The position numbers and the translations under genes were made by a program. This document shows, piece after piece, positions 36,255-45,556 of a DNA stretch of 64,000 nt. How positions within the stretch are numbered: the stretch's first letter is position 1; each line of letters begins with the position of its first letter. Under the pieces are notes generated by a model. That model made no database searches, was not told the origin of the DNA, and saw nothing but the letters and a program-made list of their open reading frames with translations. Source of the DNA: Leucobacter edaphi. GTDB lineage: Bacteria; Actinomycetota; Actinomycetes; Actinomycetales; Microbacteriaceae. Location of the stretch: positions 62,001-126,000 of the forward strand of contig NZ_JAEHOI010000009.1 in NCBI RefSeq assembly GCF_016522535.1, written 5' to 3'.

Positions 36255-36303
36255 CTCGCGTGTTCCCCGCGCCTCACGGGCCGCCGCGGGACCCCTGAAT
36301 CTG

Positions 36304-36312
36304 TGCTACGAT
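36304..36312 (+). promoter_or_regulatory. Extended -10 promoter of rplJ-rplL
   Basis: TGC followed directly by TACGAT gives an extended -10 element. Transcription would begin near 36319, just before the leader. The remaining ~50 bases up to the terminators show no strong -35 hexamer. Confidence 0.55.
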
Positions 36313-36319
36313 CGTCCCT

Positions 36320-36510
36320 GGCCCAAGACCGCCGGTAGAGTTCGCAAGAACTCCGGAACGTCCGCGCAAGCGGAGACCAGCGCAGGTACGAACTCCTTGA
36401 GAGCCGGATCCTCGATCCGAATCTTGCGAAGCTCCGTGCGTGCGCGCCGGGGCTTCTTCCTGTTTCAGGGGAGGCCTTCGGCGGCGCGGCCCCCGCGCGA
36501 CGTCCGTCGC
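36320..36510 (+). promoter_or_regulatory. Ribosomal protein L10 leader (autoregulatory RNA)
   Basis: The 5' leader of rplJ contains AAGACCGCCGGTAG and a series of small hairpins: AGTTC/GAACT and TCCGC/GCGGA, both closed by GCAA, and GGATC/GATCC at 36406-36418. An imperfect GC-rich stem follows before the start codon. This layout matches r-protein L10 leaders, where the L10(L12) complex binds to shut off its own operon. Boundaries are approximate. Together with the two terminators and the promoter it fills the 355-base gap before rplJ. Confidence 0.7.
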
Positions 36511-36536
36511 TCGGGTACGACAAGCTAGGGAGCGCC

Positions 36537-37046
36537 ATGGCTACGAAGGACGCTACGGTCGCCGATCTTCAGCGCAAGTTTGAAGAGTCGGACGCCGTTC
36601 TGCTGACTGAGTACCGCGGACTCACGGTTGCCCAGCTGCGGGATCTCCGCAACAGCATCCGCGAGCACGCGACTTACGCCGTGGCGAAGAACACGCTCAC
36701 CAAGATTGCGGCAAACAACGCCGGGATCACCGCTTTCGATGACGAGCTCGCCGGTCCCTCGGCCCTCGCCTTCGTTCACGGTGACACCGTCGCTGTCGCA
36801 AAGGCGCTGCGTGACTTCGCCAAGGCCAACCCTCTTCTGGTGGTGAAGGCGGGCTACTTCGATGGCAACGCCCTTTCCGCCGCCGAGGTTGGCAAGCTTG
36901 CCGATCTTGAGAGCCGCGAGGTGCTGCTGGCCAAGGCCGCAGGCGCCATGCAGGCTGCTCTCGTCGGTGCAGCACAGCTGTTCAACGCTCTGCCCGCCAA
37001 GGCCGCACGCGGCTTCGGCGCGCTGCAGGAGAAGCAGGACGCGTAA
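36537..37046 (+). CDS. rplJ: 50S ribosomal protein L10
   Basis: Base of the ribosomal L7/L12 stalk; it binds 23S rRNA with L11 and carries the L12 dimers. The 169-residue protein starts MATKDATVADLQRKFEESDA, and contains LTEYRGLTVAQLRDLR and YAVAKNTLTKIAA. The C-terminal helix that binds L12 is present (LFNALPAKAARGFGALQEKQ). TAGGGAG precedes the ATG. It is autoregulated through the leader at about 36320-36510 and is followed 76 bases later by rplL. Confidence 0.98.
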   Translation: MATKDATVADLQRKFEESDAVLLTEYRGLTVAQLRDLRNSIREHATYAVAKNTLTKIAANNAGITAFDDELAGPSALAFVHGDTVAVAKALRDFAKANPLLVVKAGYFDGNALSAAEVGKLADLESREVLLAKAAGAMQAALVGAAQLFNALPAKAARGFGALQEKQDA

Positions 37047-37122
37047 GTTCCGATCACTCGGATACATACCAACAACAAGACCCGCCCTCACGCGCTGAGG
37101 GCAAACATCAAGGAGAAACACA

Positions 37123-37503
37123 ATGGCTAAGCTTTCGACTGAAGAGCTGCTCGAGCAGTTCAAGGAGCTCACCCTCATCGAGCTCTCGGAGTTCGTCAAG
37201 GCGTTCGAGGAGACCTTCGACGTTTCGGCTGCCGCTCCGGTCGCCGTTGCCGCTGCCCCGGCCGCCGGTGCCGCTGAGGCCGTCGAGGAGAAGGACGAGT
37301 TCGACGTCGTCCTCGAGTCGGCTGGCGACAAGAAGATCCAGGTCATCAAGGTCGTGCGTGAGCTGACCGGCCTCGGCCTTGGCGAGGCGAAGGCCCTCGT
37401 CGAGGAGGCTCCCAAGAACGTGCTCGAGGGTGCGAAGAAGGAGGCCGCCGAGGAGGCCAAGGCCAAGCTCGAGGAGGCAGGCGCGGGCGTCAAGCTCGCC
37501 TAA
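37123..37503 (+). CDS. rplL: 50S ribosomal protein L7/L12
   Basis: Flexible stalk protein that recruits and activates translation GTPases. The 126-residue acidic protein has the N-terminal dimerisation part ([20 protein letters not shown]), an Ala/Val/Pro hinge and the globular C-terminal domain ([36 protein letters not shown]). An AAGGAG site lies eight bases before the ATG. It is the last gene of the rplJ-rplL operon and is followed by a strong terminator. Confidence 0.98.
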   Translation: MAKLSTEELLEQFKELTLIELSEFVKAFEETFDVSAAAPVAVAAAPAAGAAEAVEEKDEFDVVLESAGDKKIQVIKVVRELTGLGLGEAKALVEEAPKNVLEGAKKEAAEEAKAKLEEAGAGVKLA

Positions 37504-37525
37504 GTCTTTTCGCTCAGGCGAAACG

Positions 37526-37557
37526 GGGCGGCTCTCCTTCGGGAGGGCCGCCCTTTT
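37526..37557 (+). terminator. Rho-independent terminator of rplJ-rplL
   Basis: Twelve-base-pair stem GGGCGGCTCTCC/GGAGGGCCGCCC (one G-T wobble) with a TTCG tetraloop, followed by TTTT. Confidence 0.93.
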
Positions 37558-37768
37558 GCATGTCCGGGGAGCGTGACAGAATGACACGCGGAGGCGTTCA
37601 CACACGGCGCGAGCCGCGGTTCGGCCCCCTCGCTTTCCTCCTGCTTCTCACCAGTTGTCGCCTGGTTTTGCGCTGATCAAACTGGTATTGTTTTCCGTCT
37701 ATCCCGGCTTCGGTCCGCCATCGGCGGCGGCCGGGCCCCGGCACCAGGACCACCAAGAAAGGATCCTC

Positions 37769-39505
37769 GTGGCCCTTATCCAGCTCACGTTTCGGCATGC
37801 GAAACGATATTGGCCCCTGATTGCGGCCGTACTCGTGTTGCAGTTGCTGTCGACGATCGCGGCGCTCTGGCTGCCCAGCCTGAACGCGAAGATTATCGAT
37901 CAGGGGATCGCCAAGGGCGACACCGATTTCATCTGGGGCACGGGCGGCCAGATGCTGCTCATCTCCCTCGGCCAGGTCGCCTCAGCGGTGATCGCGGTCT
38001 ACTGCGGCGCGCGCGCCGCCATGGGCGTGGGGCGTGACCTGCGCCGTGAGGTGTACCGCAAGGTCGACTCTCTGAGCACCCTCGAGGCGACCAAGTTCGG
38101 CGCGGCGACCCTGATCACGCGAGGCACGAACGACGTGCAGCAGATCCAGATGCTCGTGCTCATGACCTTCAACTTCATGGTGACGGCACCGATCATGGCG
38201 ATCGGCGGCATCATCATGGCGCTGCGCGAGGACGCCGGCCTGTCGTGGCTCGTGTGGGTGTCGGTCGCGATGCTCGCCGTGATCGTGGGCTTCCTGGTGT
38301 GGCTGCTCCTGCCCCTGTTCCGCAAGATGCAGGATCGCGTCGACGCGATCAACGGCGTGCTGCGCGAGCAGATCATGGGCATCCGGGTGGTGCGCGCGTT
38401 CGTGCGCGAGGACTTCGAATCCGAACGCTACGACGTAGCGAACCGCAACATCACCGACGTCTCGGTGCGGGTCGGCAACATCTTCGTGCTCATGTTCCCG
38501 GTGATCATGATGGTCCTGCACGTCGCGACGGCCGCGGTGCTGTGGTTCGGCGGACATCGCGTCGACGCCGGTCAGGTCGAGGTCGGCTCGCTGACCGCGT
38601 TCCTGCAGTATCTGCTGCAGATCCTGATGGCGGTCATGATGGGCGTGTTCATGACGATGATGATCCCGCGCGCGGTGGTGTGCGCCGAGCGCATCTCGGA
38701 GCTGCTGCACACCCGCTCCACGCTCGAGTTCCCCGCGGTCGAGTCGGCTGCGACGCCGGCGAACGGGCGGATCGAGTTCGCGAACGTCACCTTCGGCTTC
38801 CCGGGCGCCGAGGAGCCCGTCGTCAAGAACGCGAGCTTCGTGGCGGAGCCGGGACGCACCACGGCGATCATCGGTTCGACCGGCGCGGGCAAGACGGTGA
38901 TGCTCAACCTCATGCTGCGGCTCTACGACCGCCAGCAGGGGAGCATCACGATCGACGGCGTCCCGCTCGAGTCGCTCACGCGCGCCCAGCTCGCCGAGGT
39001 GATGAGCCTCGTTCCGCAGCGTCCGTACCTGTTCTCGGGCACGATCGGATCGAATCTGCGTTTCGGTCGAACCGACGCGAGCGACGAGGAACTCTGGGAG
39101 GCGCTGCGCGTCGCCCAGGGCGACGACTTCGTGCGCGCCAAGGACAAGGGCCTCGACGAGCCTGTCGCGCAGGGCGGCACGAGCGTGTCTGGCGGCCAGC
39201 GCCAGCGGCTCTCGATCGCCCGCGCTCTCGTGGCGCGGCCGCGTGTCTACCTGTTCGACGACTCCTTCTCCGCGCTCGATGTCGCGACGGACGCCCGCCT
39301 GCGTGCGGCGCTCCCGGACGCCACGCGAGGTGCCACCACGATCATCGTGGCGCAGCGCGTCGCGACGATCCTCGACGCGGATCAGATCCTCGTTGTTGAG
39401 AACGGCGAGATCGTGGATCGCGGCACCCACGAGCAGTTGCTGCTGTCGAGCGAGGTCTATCAAGAGATCGTGCGCTCGCAGATGGAAGAGGCGGAGGCAG
39501 CCTGA
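37769..39505 (+). CDS. Heterodimeric ABC exporter, subunit A (degenerate nucleotide site)
   Basis: A 578-residue half-transporter with six helices (about 15-310) and an ATPase domain with Walker A GSTGAGKT at ~369-376. The Walker B region reads YLFDDSFSALD, with Asp in place of the catalytic Glu, and the H-loop has Gln in place of His (VAQRVATI). The signature SVSGGQRQR is intact. This is the subunit of a heterodimeric exporter whose own site is non-hydrolysing but whose signature serves the partner. The GTG start is supported by AAAGGA. Its stop overlaps the ATG of subunit B by one base. Drug, lipid or peptide export is typical of the BmrCD/TmrAB-like class; the substrate is unknown. Confidence 0.92.
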   Translation: MALIQLTFRHAKRYWPLIAAVLVLQLLSTIAALWLPSLNAKIIDQGIAKGDTDFIWGTGGQMLLISLGQVASAVIAVYCGARAAMGVGRDLRREVYRKVDSLSTLEATKFGAATLITRGTNDVQQIQMLVLMTFNFMVTAPIMAIGGIIMALREDAGLSWLVWVSVAMLAVIVGFLVWLLLPLFRKMQDRVDAINGVLREQIMGIRVVRAFVREDFESERYDVANRNITDVSVRVGNIFVLMFPVIMMVLHVATAAVLWFGGHRVDAGQVEVGSLTAFLQYLLQILMAVMMGVFMTMMIPRAVVCAERISELLHTRSTLEFPAVESAATPANGRIEFANVTFGFPGAEEPVVKNASFVAEPGRTTAIIGSTGAGKTVMLNLMLRLYDRQQGSITIDGVPLESLTRAQLAEVMSLVPQRPYLFSGTIGSNLRFGRTDASDEELWEALRVAQGDDFVRAKDKGLDEPVAQGGTSVSGGQRQRLSIARALVARPRVYLFDDSFSALDVATDARLRAALPDATRGATTIIVAQRVATILDADQILVVENGEIVDRGTHEQLLLSSEVYQEIVRSQMEEAEAA

Positions 39506-41625
39506 TGGCGAAGAAGAAAGCGACGTCTCCGGCGACCACTGCCGAGGAGGAGTACGAGCTTCCCGAGGACTATTCGCCCCCGGCAGACGACTGGGCGGGA
39601 GGGGCCCCCGCGAAGAAGGCGAAGCACTTCTGGCCGTCCGTGAAGCGCCTGGCCGGGCTGCTGAAACCCGAGGCCGGCCTGTTCTCGGTCGTCGTGATCC
39701 TCGTGGTCGCTTCCGTAGTGCTCACGGTGATCGCCCCGAGGATCCTCGGCCAGGCGATGGACGTGATCTTCAACGGCGTGATCGGGAAGCAGCTTCCCGC
39801 GGGCGTGCCGATCGAGGAGATCATCAAGAACTCGCGCGACACCGGCCACGGCCAGTTCGCTGACATGCTCGAAGGTGCGAACGTCGTTCCCGGCGAGGGC
39901 ATCGACTTCGGGCTGCTCGGGCGGCTGATCCTGATCGTGCTCGCGCTGTACCTCGTGGCCTCGCTGCTCATGTGGTTGCAGGGCTTCCTGCTGAACCGCC
40001 TGGTCATGCGCATCATCTACAACCTTCGTAGGGACATCGAGGCGAAGATCAACCGGCTGCCGCTCGGCTACTTCGATGGGCGTCAGCGCGGCGACGTGCT
40101 CTCGCGCGTGACGAACGACGTCGACAACATCCAGCAGGCGCTGCAGCAGGCGTTCTCGCAGCTCGTGCAGTCGATGCTCACGGTGATCGGCATCGCAGCG
40201 ATGATGTTCATCGTGTCGTGGCAGCTCGCGCTGATCGCGCTGATCGCGCTCCCGCTGTCGGGCGTCATCGCCGGCGTCGTCGGCGTGCGCGCGCAGAAGC
40301 TGTTCGTCGCCCAGTGGAAGTACACGGGCGAGCTGAACGGCCACATCGAGGAGTCGTTCACCGGGCACGAGCTGATCCGCATCTTCAACCGCGACGCCGA
40401 GATGGTCGAGGAGTTCGACCGGCGCAACGAGGGCCTGTTCACGGCCTCGTACCAGGCGCAGGCGCTGTCGGGAACGATCATGCCAGCGATGCAGTTCGTG
40501 CAGTACCTCAGCTACGTGCTCATCGCGGTCGTCGGCGCCCTGCGGGTGACGGCGGGCCAGATGACCCTCGGCGACGTGACGGCGTTCATCCAGTACTCGC
40601 GCGAGTTCTCCCAGCCGATCGGCGAGATGGCGGGCATGGCGAACATGCTGCAGTCGGGCGTCGCGTCGGCGGAGCGCACGTTCGAACTGCTCGATGCCGA
40701 GGAGCAGGATCCGGACACCCCGGTCGACGACCTGCCGGATCGCACCGACGGGCACGTCGAGTTCCAGAGCGTGAACTTCAGCTACGACCCGGAGAAGCCC
40801 CTGATCGAGGACCTCTCCCTCGAGGCGAGCCCGGGCCACACCGTCGCGATCGTCGGGCCAACGGGCGCAGGCAAGACGACGCTCGTGAACCTCATCATGC
40901 GGTTCTACGAGCTCGACGGCGGCCGGATCCTTCTCGACGGCGTCGATATCACGAAGCTGTCTCGCGCCGACCTTCGCGGGCACGTCGGAATGGTGCTGCA
41001 GGACGCGTGGCTCTTCGACGGGACGATCCGCGAGAACATCCGCTACGGGCGGCTCGACGCCTCCGACGACGAGGTGGTCGAGGCCGCGAAGGCGACGATG
41101 GTCGACCGGTTCGTGCGCCAGCTCCCCGAGGGATACGACACGGTGATCAGCGAGAACGCCGCGTCGCTCTCGGCCGGTGAACGGCAGTTGCTGACGATCG
41201 CGCGCGCGTTCATCGCGAACCCGTCGCTGCTGATCCTCGACGAGGCGACGTCCTCGGTCGACACGCGCACCGAGGTGCTCGTGCAGCAGGCGATGCGGGC
41301 GCTTCGCTCGGACCGCACCTCGTTCGTGATCGCGCACCGCCTGTCGACGATTCGTGACGCCGACATGATCCTCATGATGGAGAACGGCCGGATCGTGGAG
41401 CAGGGCTCCCACGATGAGCTCCTCGCGCGTCGAGGCGCCTACTTCGAGCTGTACGAATCGCAGTTCAGCGGCGGCGAAGAAGAGGAGCACGAACTCGAGC
41501 GTGAGCTCGCGGTCGCCGAGGGCACGGTCGATCCCGCGGTCGCGCCCGCAGCGATTTCGGGCGCACACGCCGAGGCGCCGGATGAGCCGGGGGCGTCGGG
41601 GGAGTGGCGCGGCGACCGGGAATAG
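39505..41625 (+). CDS. Heterodimeric ABC exporter, subunit B (catalytic nucleotide site)
   Basis: A 706-residue half-transporter and partner of subunit A. The N-terminal ~45 residues are charged and disordered. The helices span about 60-390 with a large extracellular insertion between the first two (about 85-140). The ATPase domain has Walker A GPTGAGKTTL at ~451-460, Walker B LLILDEATSSVD with the catalytic Glu, and an intact H-loop IAHRLSTI, but a changed signature SLSAGERQL. Together with the intact signature of subunit A this makes one competent and one degenerate ATP site, as in known heterodimeric exporters. A ~50-residue acidic, Ala-rich tail follows. It is translationally coupled to subunit A. 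Confidence 0.93.
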   Translation: MAKKKATSPATTAEEEYELPEDYSPPADDWAGGAPAKKAKHFWPSVKRLAGLLKPEAGLFSVVVILVVASVVLTVIAPRILGQAMDVIFNGVIGKQLPAGVPIEEIIKNSRDTGHGQFADMLEGANVVPGEGIDFGLLGRLILIVLALYLVASLLMWLQGFLLNRLVMRIIYNLRRDIEAKINRLPLGYFDGRQRGDVLSRVTNDVDNIQQALQQAFSQLVQSMLTVIGIAAMMFIVSWQLALIALIALPLSGVIAGVVGVRAQKLFVAQWKYTGELNGHIEESFTGHELIRIFNRDAEMVEEFDRRNEGLFTASYQAQALSGTIMPAMQFVQYLSYVLIAVVGALRVTAGQMTLGDVTAFIQYSREFSQPIGEMAGMANMLQSGVASAERTFELLDAEEQDPDTPVDDLPDRTDGHVEFQSVNFSYDPEKPLIEDLSLEASPGHTVAIVGPTGAGKTTLVNLIMRFYELDGGRILLDGVDITKLSRADLRGHVGMVLQDAWLFDGTIRENIRYGRLDASDDEVVEAAKATMVDRFVRQLPEGYDTVISENAASLSAGERQLLTIARAFIANPSLLILDEATSSVDTRTEVLVQQAMRALRSDRTSFVIAHRLSTIRDADMILMMENGRIVEQGSHDELLARRGAYFELYESQFSGGEEEEHELERELAVAEGTVDPAVAPAAISGAHAEAPDEPGASGEWRGDRE

Positions 41626-41630
41626 TCCGC

Positions 41631-41636
41631 TAGACT
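41631..41636 (+). promoter_or_regulatory. -10 box of the SRP RNA gene
   Basis: TAGACT lies seven to ten bases before the 5' end of the SRP RNA and just after the stop codon of the ABC exporter gene. This suggests independent transcription of the RNA. Confidence 0.6.
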
Positions 41637-41640
41637 GATC

Positions 41641-41732
41641 AGGCTCCCCACGTGGCGCTATCTCGAGGAACTCCCCCAGGGCAGAAATGCAGCAAGGGTA
41701 CTCGGGCTCTAGCGGGTGCGTGGGGAGTCTTT
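41641..41732 (+). ncRNA. ffs: Small signal recognition particle RNA (4.5S type)
   Basis: RNA scaffold of the bacterial SRP that binds Ffh and targets nascent membrane proteins. The outer stem is GGCTCCCCACG paired with CGTGGGGAGTC. The apical domain is recognised by CCAGGGCAGAAATGCAGCAA at about 41683-41702, the actinobacterial version of the symmetric/asymmetric loop that binds the Ffh M domain. A TTTT tract follows the outer stem. The length (~90 bases) fits the short type without an Alu domain. It is not next to dnaX, its common neighbour; three genes lie between. Confidence 0.92.
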
Positions 41733-41871
41733 TCGTTTCCGGAGGATGCCCGTCGCCCCGGTTGCCGCTCCGGCCTCCGCTCCCGGCCACTTTCCCATCG
41801 CGGGACCGGCCTCGCGCAAGACCGCGCCGCGCGTCGTCGCGCTCACCGGCTCGCCCAATAGCATGGCGGGT

Positions 41872-43341
41872 GTGAAGAGTGCGCACGGTGCGGCGATCGT
41901 CGGATCGGGGCCGAACGGCCTCGCCGCCGCGGTGACGCTCGCGCGAGCAGGAATTCCCGTGACGGTGTTCGAAGCTGCCGACCGGATCGGCGGCGGCGCG
42001 CGCACGCTCGAGCGGGTGACGCCCGGGGTGCTCCACGACGTGTGCTCGGCGATCCACCCGATGGCGCTCGCAACCGAGTTCTTCCGGGAGTTCGAGCTCG
42101 AGCGGCGGGTGCGCTTCGCGGTCCCCGACGCCTCGTACGCGCAACCGCTCGACGGCGCGGCGGGGCCGTGGGCGGCGGTCGCGTACCGCGACCTCGATCG
42201 CACCGCTCAGGAGCTCGGCCGTGACGGCGCGGCCTACGCGCGCCTGTACCGGCCGCTGCTCGCGCGTCTCGATGGCGTTCAGGACGCCGCGCTCGGGGGC
42301 GCGCCGCTGCGGATTCCGGCCGACCCGCTCGGGGCGATCGCCCTGGGTGCGCGGGCGCTCGAGCAGGGCTCCGGGGCGCTGTGGAACCGCCGGTTCCGGG
42401 AGGAGGCCGCCCCGGCGCTCCTCGCCGGCGTCGCCGCGCACGCGGTGGGCCGGCTGCCGGGACTCGCGCCGGCCGGCGTCGCCGCCGTGATCGGAGCGAT
42501 GGGGCACGCGCGCGGGTGGCCGGTTCCCATCGGCGGCTCGCGGGCGATCACGAACGCGCTGGCCGCCGACCTCATCGATCACGGCGGGCGGTTCGAGACC
42601 GGCTGGACGATCAGGGATATCGGAGAGCTCGACGGTTTCAGGGTGAAGCTCTTCGACACCTCGGCGCCGGCGCTCGCGCGAATCGCGGGCGGGGCCCTGC
42701 CGCGCGGGTATGCGCGCCGCCTGGAGTCGTTCCGCTTCGGGGACGGCGCGGCGAAGGTTGATTTTGTGCTGGACGCCCCGATTCCGTGGGCCGATCCGCG
42801 CGTGGCGGAGGCGCCGACCGTCCACCTCGGGGGCACGCGCGCCGAGGTCGCCGCCGCGGAGAACGCGGTCGCGCGCGGGATCCATCCGGAGCGGCCGTTC
42901 GTGCTGCTCGCGCAGCCGACGGAGTTCGATCCTGGTCGCAATCCCGCCGGGGTGAACGCCGTGTGGAGTTACACGCATGTGCCCGCGGGCTCCGATCGCG
43001 ATGTTTCGGGGGCAGTCATCGCCCAGATCGAACGCTTCGCCCCGGGGTTCCGTGATCTGATCCGGGATTTCCGGGTAACGACCGCGGCGGAGCTCGGCGA
43101 GTACAACGCGAACTACGCGGGTGGCGACATCAGCGCCGGAGCGATTTCGCTGCGGCAGATCCTCGCGCGGCCGACGCTCGCGCGCGACCCCTGGCGGACG
43201 CCCGTGCAGGGGTTGTACCTGTGCTCGTCGGCGACCGCACCCGGTCCCGGGGTGCACGGACTGCCGGGATGGTACGCGGCGAAATCGGCGCTGCGAAACG
43301 AGTTCGGCATGGGAGCCCCCGCGCTCGGGATCACCGGCTGA
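41872..43341 (+). CDS. FAD-dependent NAD(P)/phytoene-dehydrogenase-like oxidoreductase
   Basis: A 489-residue flavoprotein. The Rossmann FAD motif is at the N terminus (AAIVGSGPNGLAAAVTLARAG, with the acidic VFEAADRIGGGART following). The rest resembles the phytoene desaturase/prolycopene isomerase-like amine oxidoreductases, with ATAPGPGVHGLPGWYAAKSA near the C terminus. GTG at 41872 is chosen because a -10-like TAGCAT (41859-41864) ends exactly seven bases before it. ATG at 41863 lies inside that box, and longer starts would overlap the SRP RNA. No carotenoid genes are near, so the substrate is unknown. Confidence 0.85.
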   Translation: MKSAHGAAIVGSGPNGLAAAVTLARAGIPVTVFEAADRIGGGARTLERVTPGVLHDVCSAIHPMALATEFFREFELERRVRFAVPDASYAQPLDGAAGPWAAVAYRDLDRTAQELGRDGAAYARLYRPLLARLDGVQDAALGGAPLRIPADPLGAIALGARALEQGSGALWNRRFREEAAPALLAGVAAHAVGRLPGLAPAGVAAVIGAMGHARGWPVPIGGSRAITNALAADLIDHGGRFETGWTIRDIGELDGFRVKLFDTSAPALARIAGGALPRGYARRLESFRFGDGAAKVDFVLDAPIPWADPRVAEAPTVHLGGTRAEVAAAENAVARGIHPERPFVLLAQPTEFDPGRNPAGVNAVWSYTHVPAGSDRDVSGAVIAQIERFAPGFRDLIRDFRVTTAAELGEYNANYAGGDISAGAISLRQILARPTLARDPWRTPVQGLYLCSSATAPGPGVHGLPGWYAAKSALRNEFGMGAPALGITG

Positions 43342-43435
43342 CGCGCGGCGATCGGCCCGAAACCCGGGTGGGAAACCGATCTATTCGACGGTGCGCGACG
43401 GGCTGTGCAGCACGCCGCCGAGTAGGCTGGAACGC

Positions 43436-45556
43436 GTGGCAGCGAGCATCTACCTCACCTCAGCAGAAGGTCGCACGGGCAAGAGCGCAGTGGCGCTCGG
43501 CGTGCTGGACGCGCTTCGCGCGGACGCTCCCCGAGTCGGGGTGTTTCGCCCCCTGATCCGATCGGGAAACGAGCGTGACCGCGTACTCGATCTGCTGCTC
43601 GACCGCGCCACTGCGGAGGCCGCATACGCCGAGTGCATCGGCGCCACCTACGAGGAGGCGCACAGCGACCCGGAGGGGGCGATGACCCGGATCGTCGCGG
43701 CGTATCGCGCGCTGCAGGGGAGGTGTGACGCGATCGTCGTCGTCGGATCCGACTTCACCGACGTCGCGGCGCCCACCGAGCTCGCGTTCAACGCGCGAAT
43801 CGCCGCCAACCTCGACACCCCCGTCCTGCTCGTGCTCGGCGGCCGCGCGGCGGGGTCTCCGGAGCACCTCGGGCAGCAGGAGGCGCGCACGCCGGCGGAG
43901 ATCGCGCAGATCGCGGAGCTCGGCATCGCGGAGCTGCGCGCCGAGCACGCCGTGCCGATCGCGGTGCTCGTGAACCGCGCGGACCCCGAGACGCTCGAGG
44001 AGATCCGCGCCGCGGTCGCAGGGGTACTGCCCGCCGAGCTGCCGGTGTGGGCCGTTCCCGAGGCGATCCTGCTCGTTGCGCCGCCCGTCTCCGGAATCAT
44101 GGCCTCGGTCGACGGCACCCTCGTGCGCGGCGATTCCGCGCTCCTCGGGCGCGAGGTGCTCGACGTCGTGGTCGCTGGCATGTCGATGGAGCACGTGCTG
44201 CCCCGGCTGCTCGAGGGATCGGCCGTGGTGATCGCCGCCGACCGCGGGGAGACGCTGCTCGCGGTCACGATGGCGCACGAGGCGCCCACCTTCCCCACGA
44301 TCGCCGCAGTGATCCTGAACGGCAATTTCGAGCTCTCCGCCGACGTCGAGCGGCTGCTCGACGGCATCGACTCGACGCTGCCCGTGATCCGCACCCCGCT
44401 CGGCACCTTCGACACCGCGCAGCGGATCACCTGGACGCGGGGGCTCCTCACCGAGGAGTCTCCGGCGAAGTTCGACACCGCGCTCTCCCTGTTCGCTCAG
44501 CACGTCGACGCTGCCGCGCTGCGGGAGCGGCTGCGGCTGCACCGCGGAGGGGTGCGCACGCCGGTGATGTTCGCGTACGAGCTGTTCGAGCGCGCCGCAG
44601 CGGCCGACGCCCGGATCGTGCTGCCCGAGGGTCACGACGACCGGATCCTGCGCGCGGCGAGCACGCTGCTCGCCCGCGGCATCGCGCGCCTCACCCTCCT
44701 GGGCGACGAGGCGGCCGTGCGCAAGCGCGGCGGCGAACTCGGCCTCGGCCTCGACGCCGCTGAGGTCATCGATCCCGCCGCTTCGCCGCTGCTCGAGGGG
44801 TTCGCCGAGGAGTACGCGCGGCTTCGCGCGCACAAGGGAATGACCATCGACCGGGCGCGCGAGATCATGCGGGACGGCAGCTACTTCGGCACCATGATGG
44901 TGCACCTCGGGTACGCGGACGGCATGGTGTCTGGCGCGGCAAACACCACGGCGCACACGATCCGCCCGAGCCTCGAGTTCATCAAGACGAAGCCGGGCGT
45001 CTCGGTCGTGTCGAGCGTCTTCTTCATGGCCCTTGCCGATCGCGTGCTCGTCTACGGCGACTGCGCGGTCAATCCCGATCCGACGGCCCCGCAGCTCGCC
45101 GACATCGCAGTGTCCTCCGCGGAAACGGCTGCGCAGTTCGGCGTGGAGCCGAGGATCGCCATGCTGTCGTACTCGACGGGCGAGTCCGGCTCGGGCGCGG
45201 ACGTCGACAAGGTGCGGGAGGCCACGGCGCTCGCGCGCGATGCCGCGCCGGAACTCCTGATCGAAGGGCCGATCCAATACGACGCCGCGAGCGATCCAGA
45301 CACGGGAAGGGCGAAGCTTCCCGGCTCGGAGGTCGCGGGCCGTGCGACCGTGTTCATCTTCCCCGATCTCAACACCGGCAACAACACGTACAAGGCGGTG
45401 CAGCGCTCGGCCGGTGCGGTGGCCGTCGGCCCCGTGCTGCAGGGCCTCAACAAGCCGGTGAACGACCTCTCCCGCGGCGCAACCGTCCAGGACATCCTGA
45501 ACACGGTCGCGATCACCGCGGTGCAGGCCGGGGAGTCGAAGGGAGCGACCGCATGA
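43436..45556 (+). CDS. pta: Phosphate acetyltransferase (long form)
   Basis: Interconverts acetyl-CoA and acetyl phosphate. The 706-residue long form has an N-terminal P-loop-like domain (SIYLTSAEGRTGKSAVALGV), a central DRTGG domain (about 215-330) and the C-terminal catalytic domain (from ~375). Catalytic-domain motifs are IVLPEGHDDRILRAA, GMVSGAANTTAHTIRPSLEF and FPDLNTGNNTYKAVQRSAG. The GTG start is seven bases after a -10-like TAGGCT (43423-43428), suggesting a leaderless transcript. Its stop overlaps the ackA start (ATGA), the classical pta-ackA arrangement. It works in overflow metabolism and in acetate re-use at high concentration. Confidence 0.97.
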   Translation: MAASIYLTSAEGRTGKSAVALGVLDALRADAPRVGVFRPLIRSGNERDRVLDLLLDRATAEAAYAECIGATYEEAHSDPEGAMTRIVAAYRALQGRCDAIVVVGSDFTDVAAPTELAFNARIAANLDTPVLLVLGGRAAGSPEHLGQQEARTPAEIAQIAELGIAELRAEHAVPIAVLVNRADPETLEEIRAAVAGVLPAELPVWAVPEAILLVAPPVSGIMASVDGTLVRGDSALLGREVLDVVVAGMSMEHVLPRLLEGSAVVIAADRGETLLAVTMAHEAPTFPTIAAVILNGNFELSADVERLLDGIDSTLPVIRTPLGTFDTAQRITWTRGLLTEESPAKFDTALSLFAQHVDAAALRERLRLHRGGVRTPVMFAYELFERAAAADARIVLPEGHDDRILRAASTLLARGIARLTLLGDEAAVRKRGGELGLGLDAAEVIDPAASPLLEGFAEEYARLRAHKGMTIDRAREIMRDGSYFGTMMVHLGYADGMVSGAANTTAHTIRPSLEFIKTKPGVSVVSSVFFMALADRVLVYGDCAVNPDPTAPQLADIAVSSAETAAQFGVEPRIAMLSYSTGESGSGADVDKVREATALARDAAPELLIEGPIQYDAASDPDTGRAKLPGSEVAGRATVFIFPDLNTGNNTYKAVQRSAGAVAVGPVLQGLNKPVNDLSRGATVQDILNTVAITAVQAGESKGATA

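Noticed and set aside
41716-41872. Longer N terminus for the FAD oxidoreductase
   Set aside because: It would begin inside the SRP RNA and adds ~50 residues of disordered Arg/Pro/Ala before the Rossmann motif; the leaderless GTG at 41872 fits better.
39460-43257. A 1,265-residue open frame on the minus strand across the ABC exporter, SRP RNA and oxidoreductase
   Set aside because: It runs antisense over several well-recognised genes and an RNA gene, and its sequence is Arg/His/Asp/Glu-rich without any motif.
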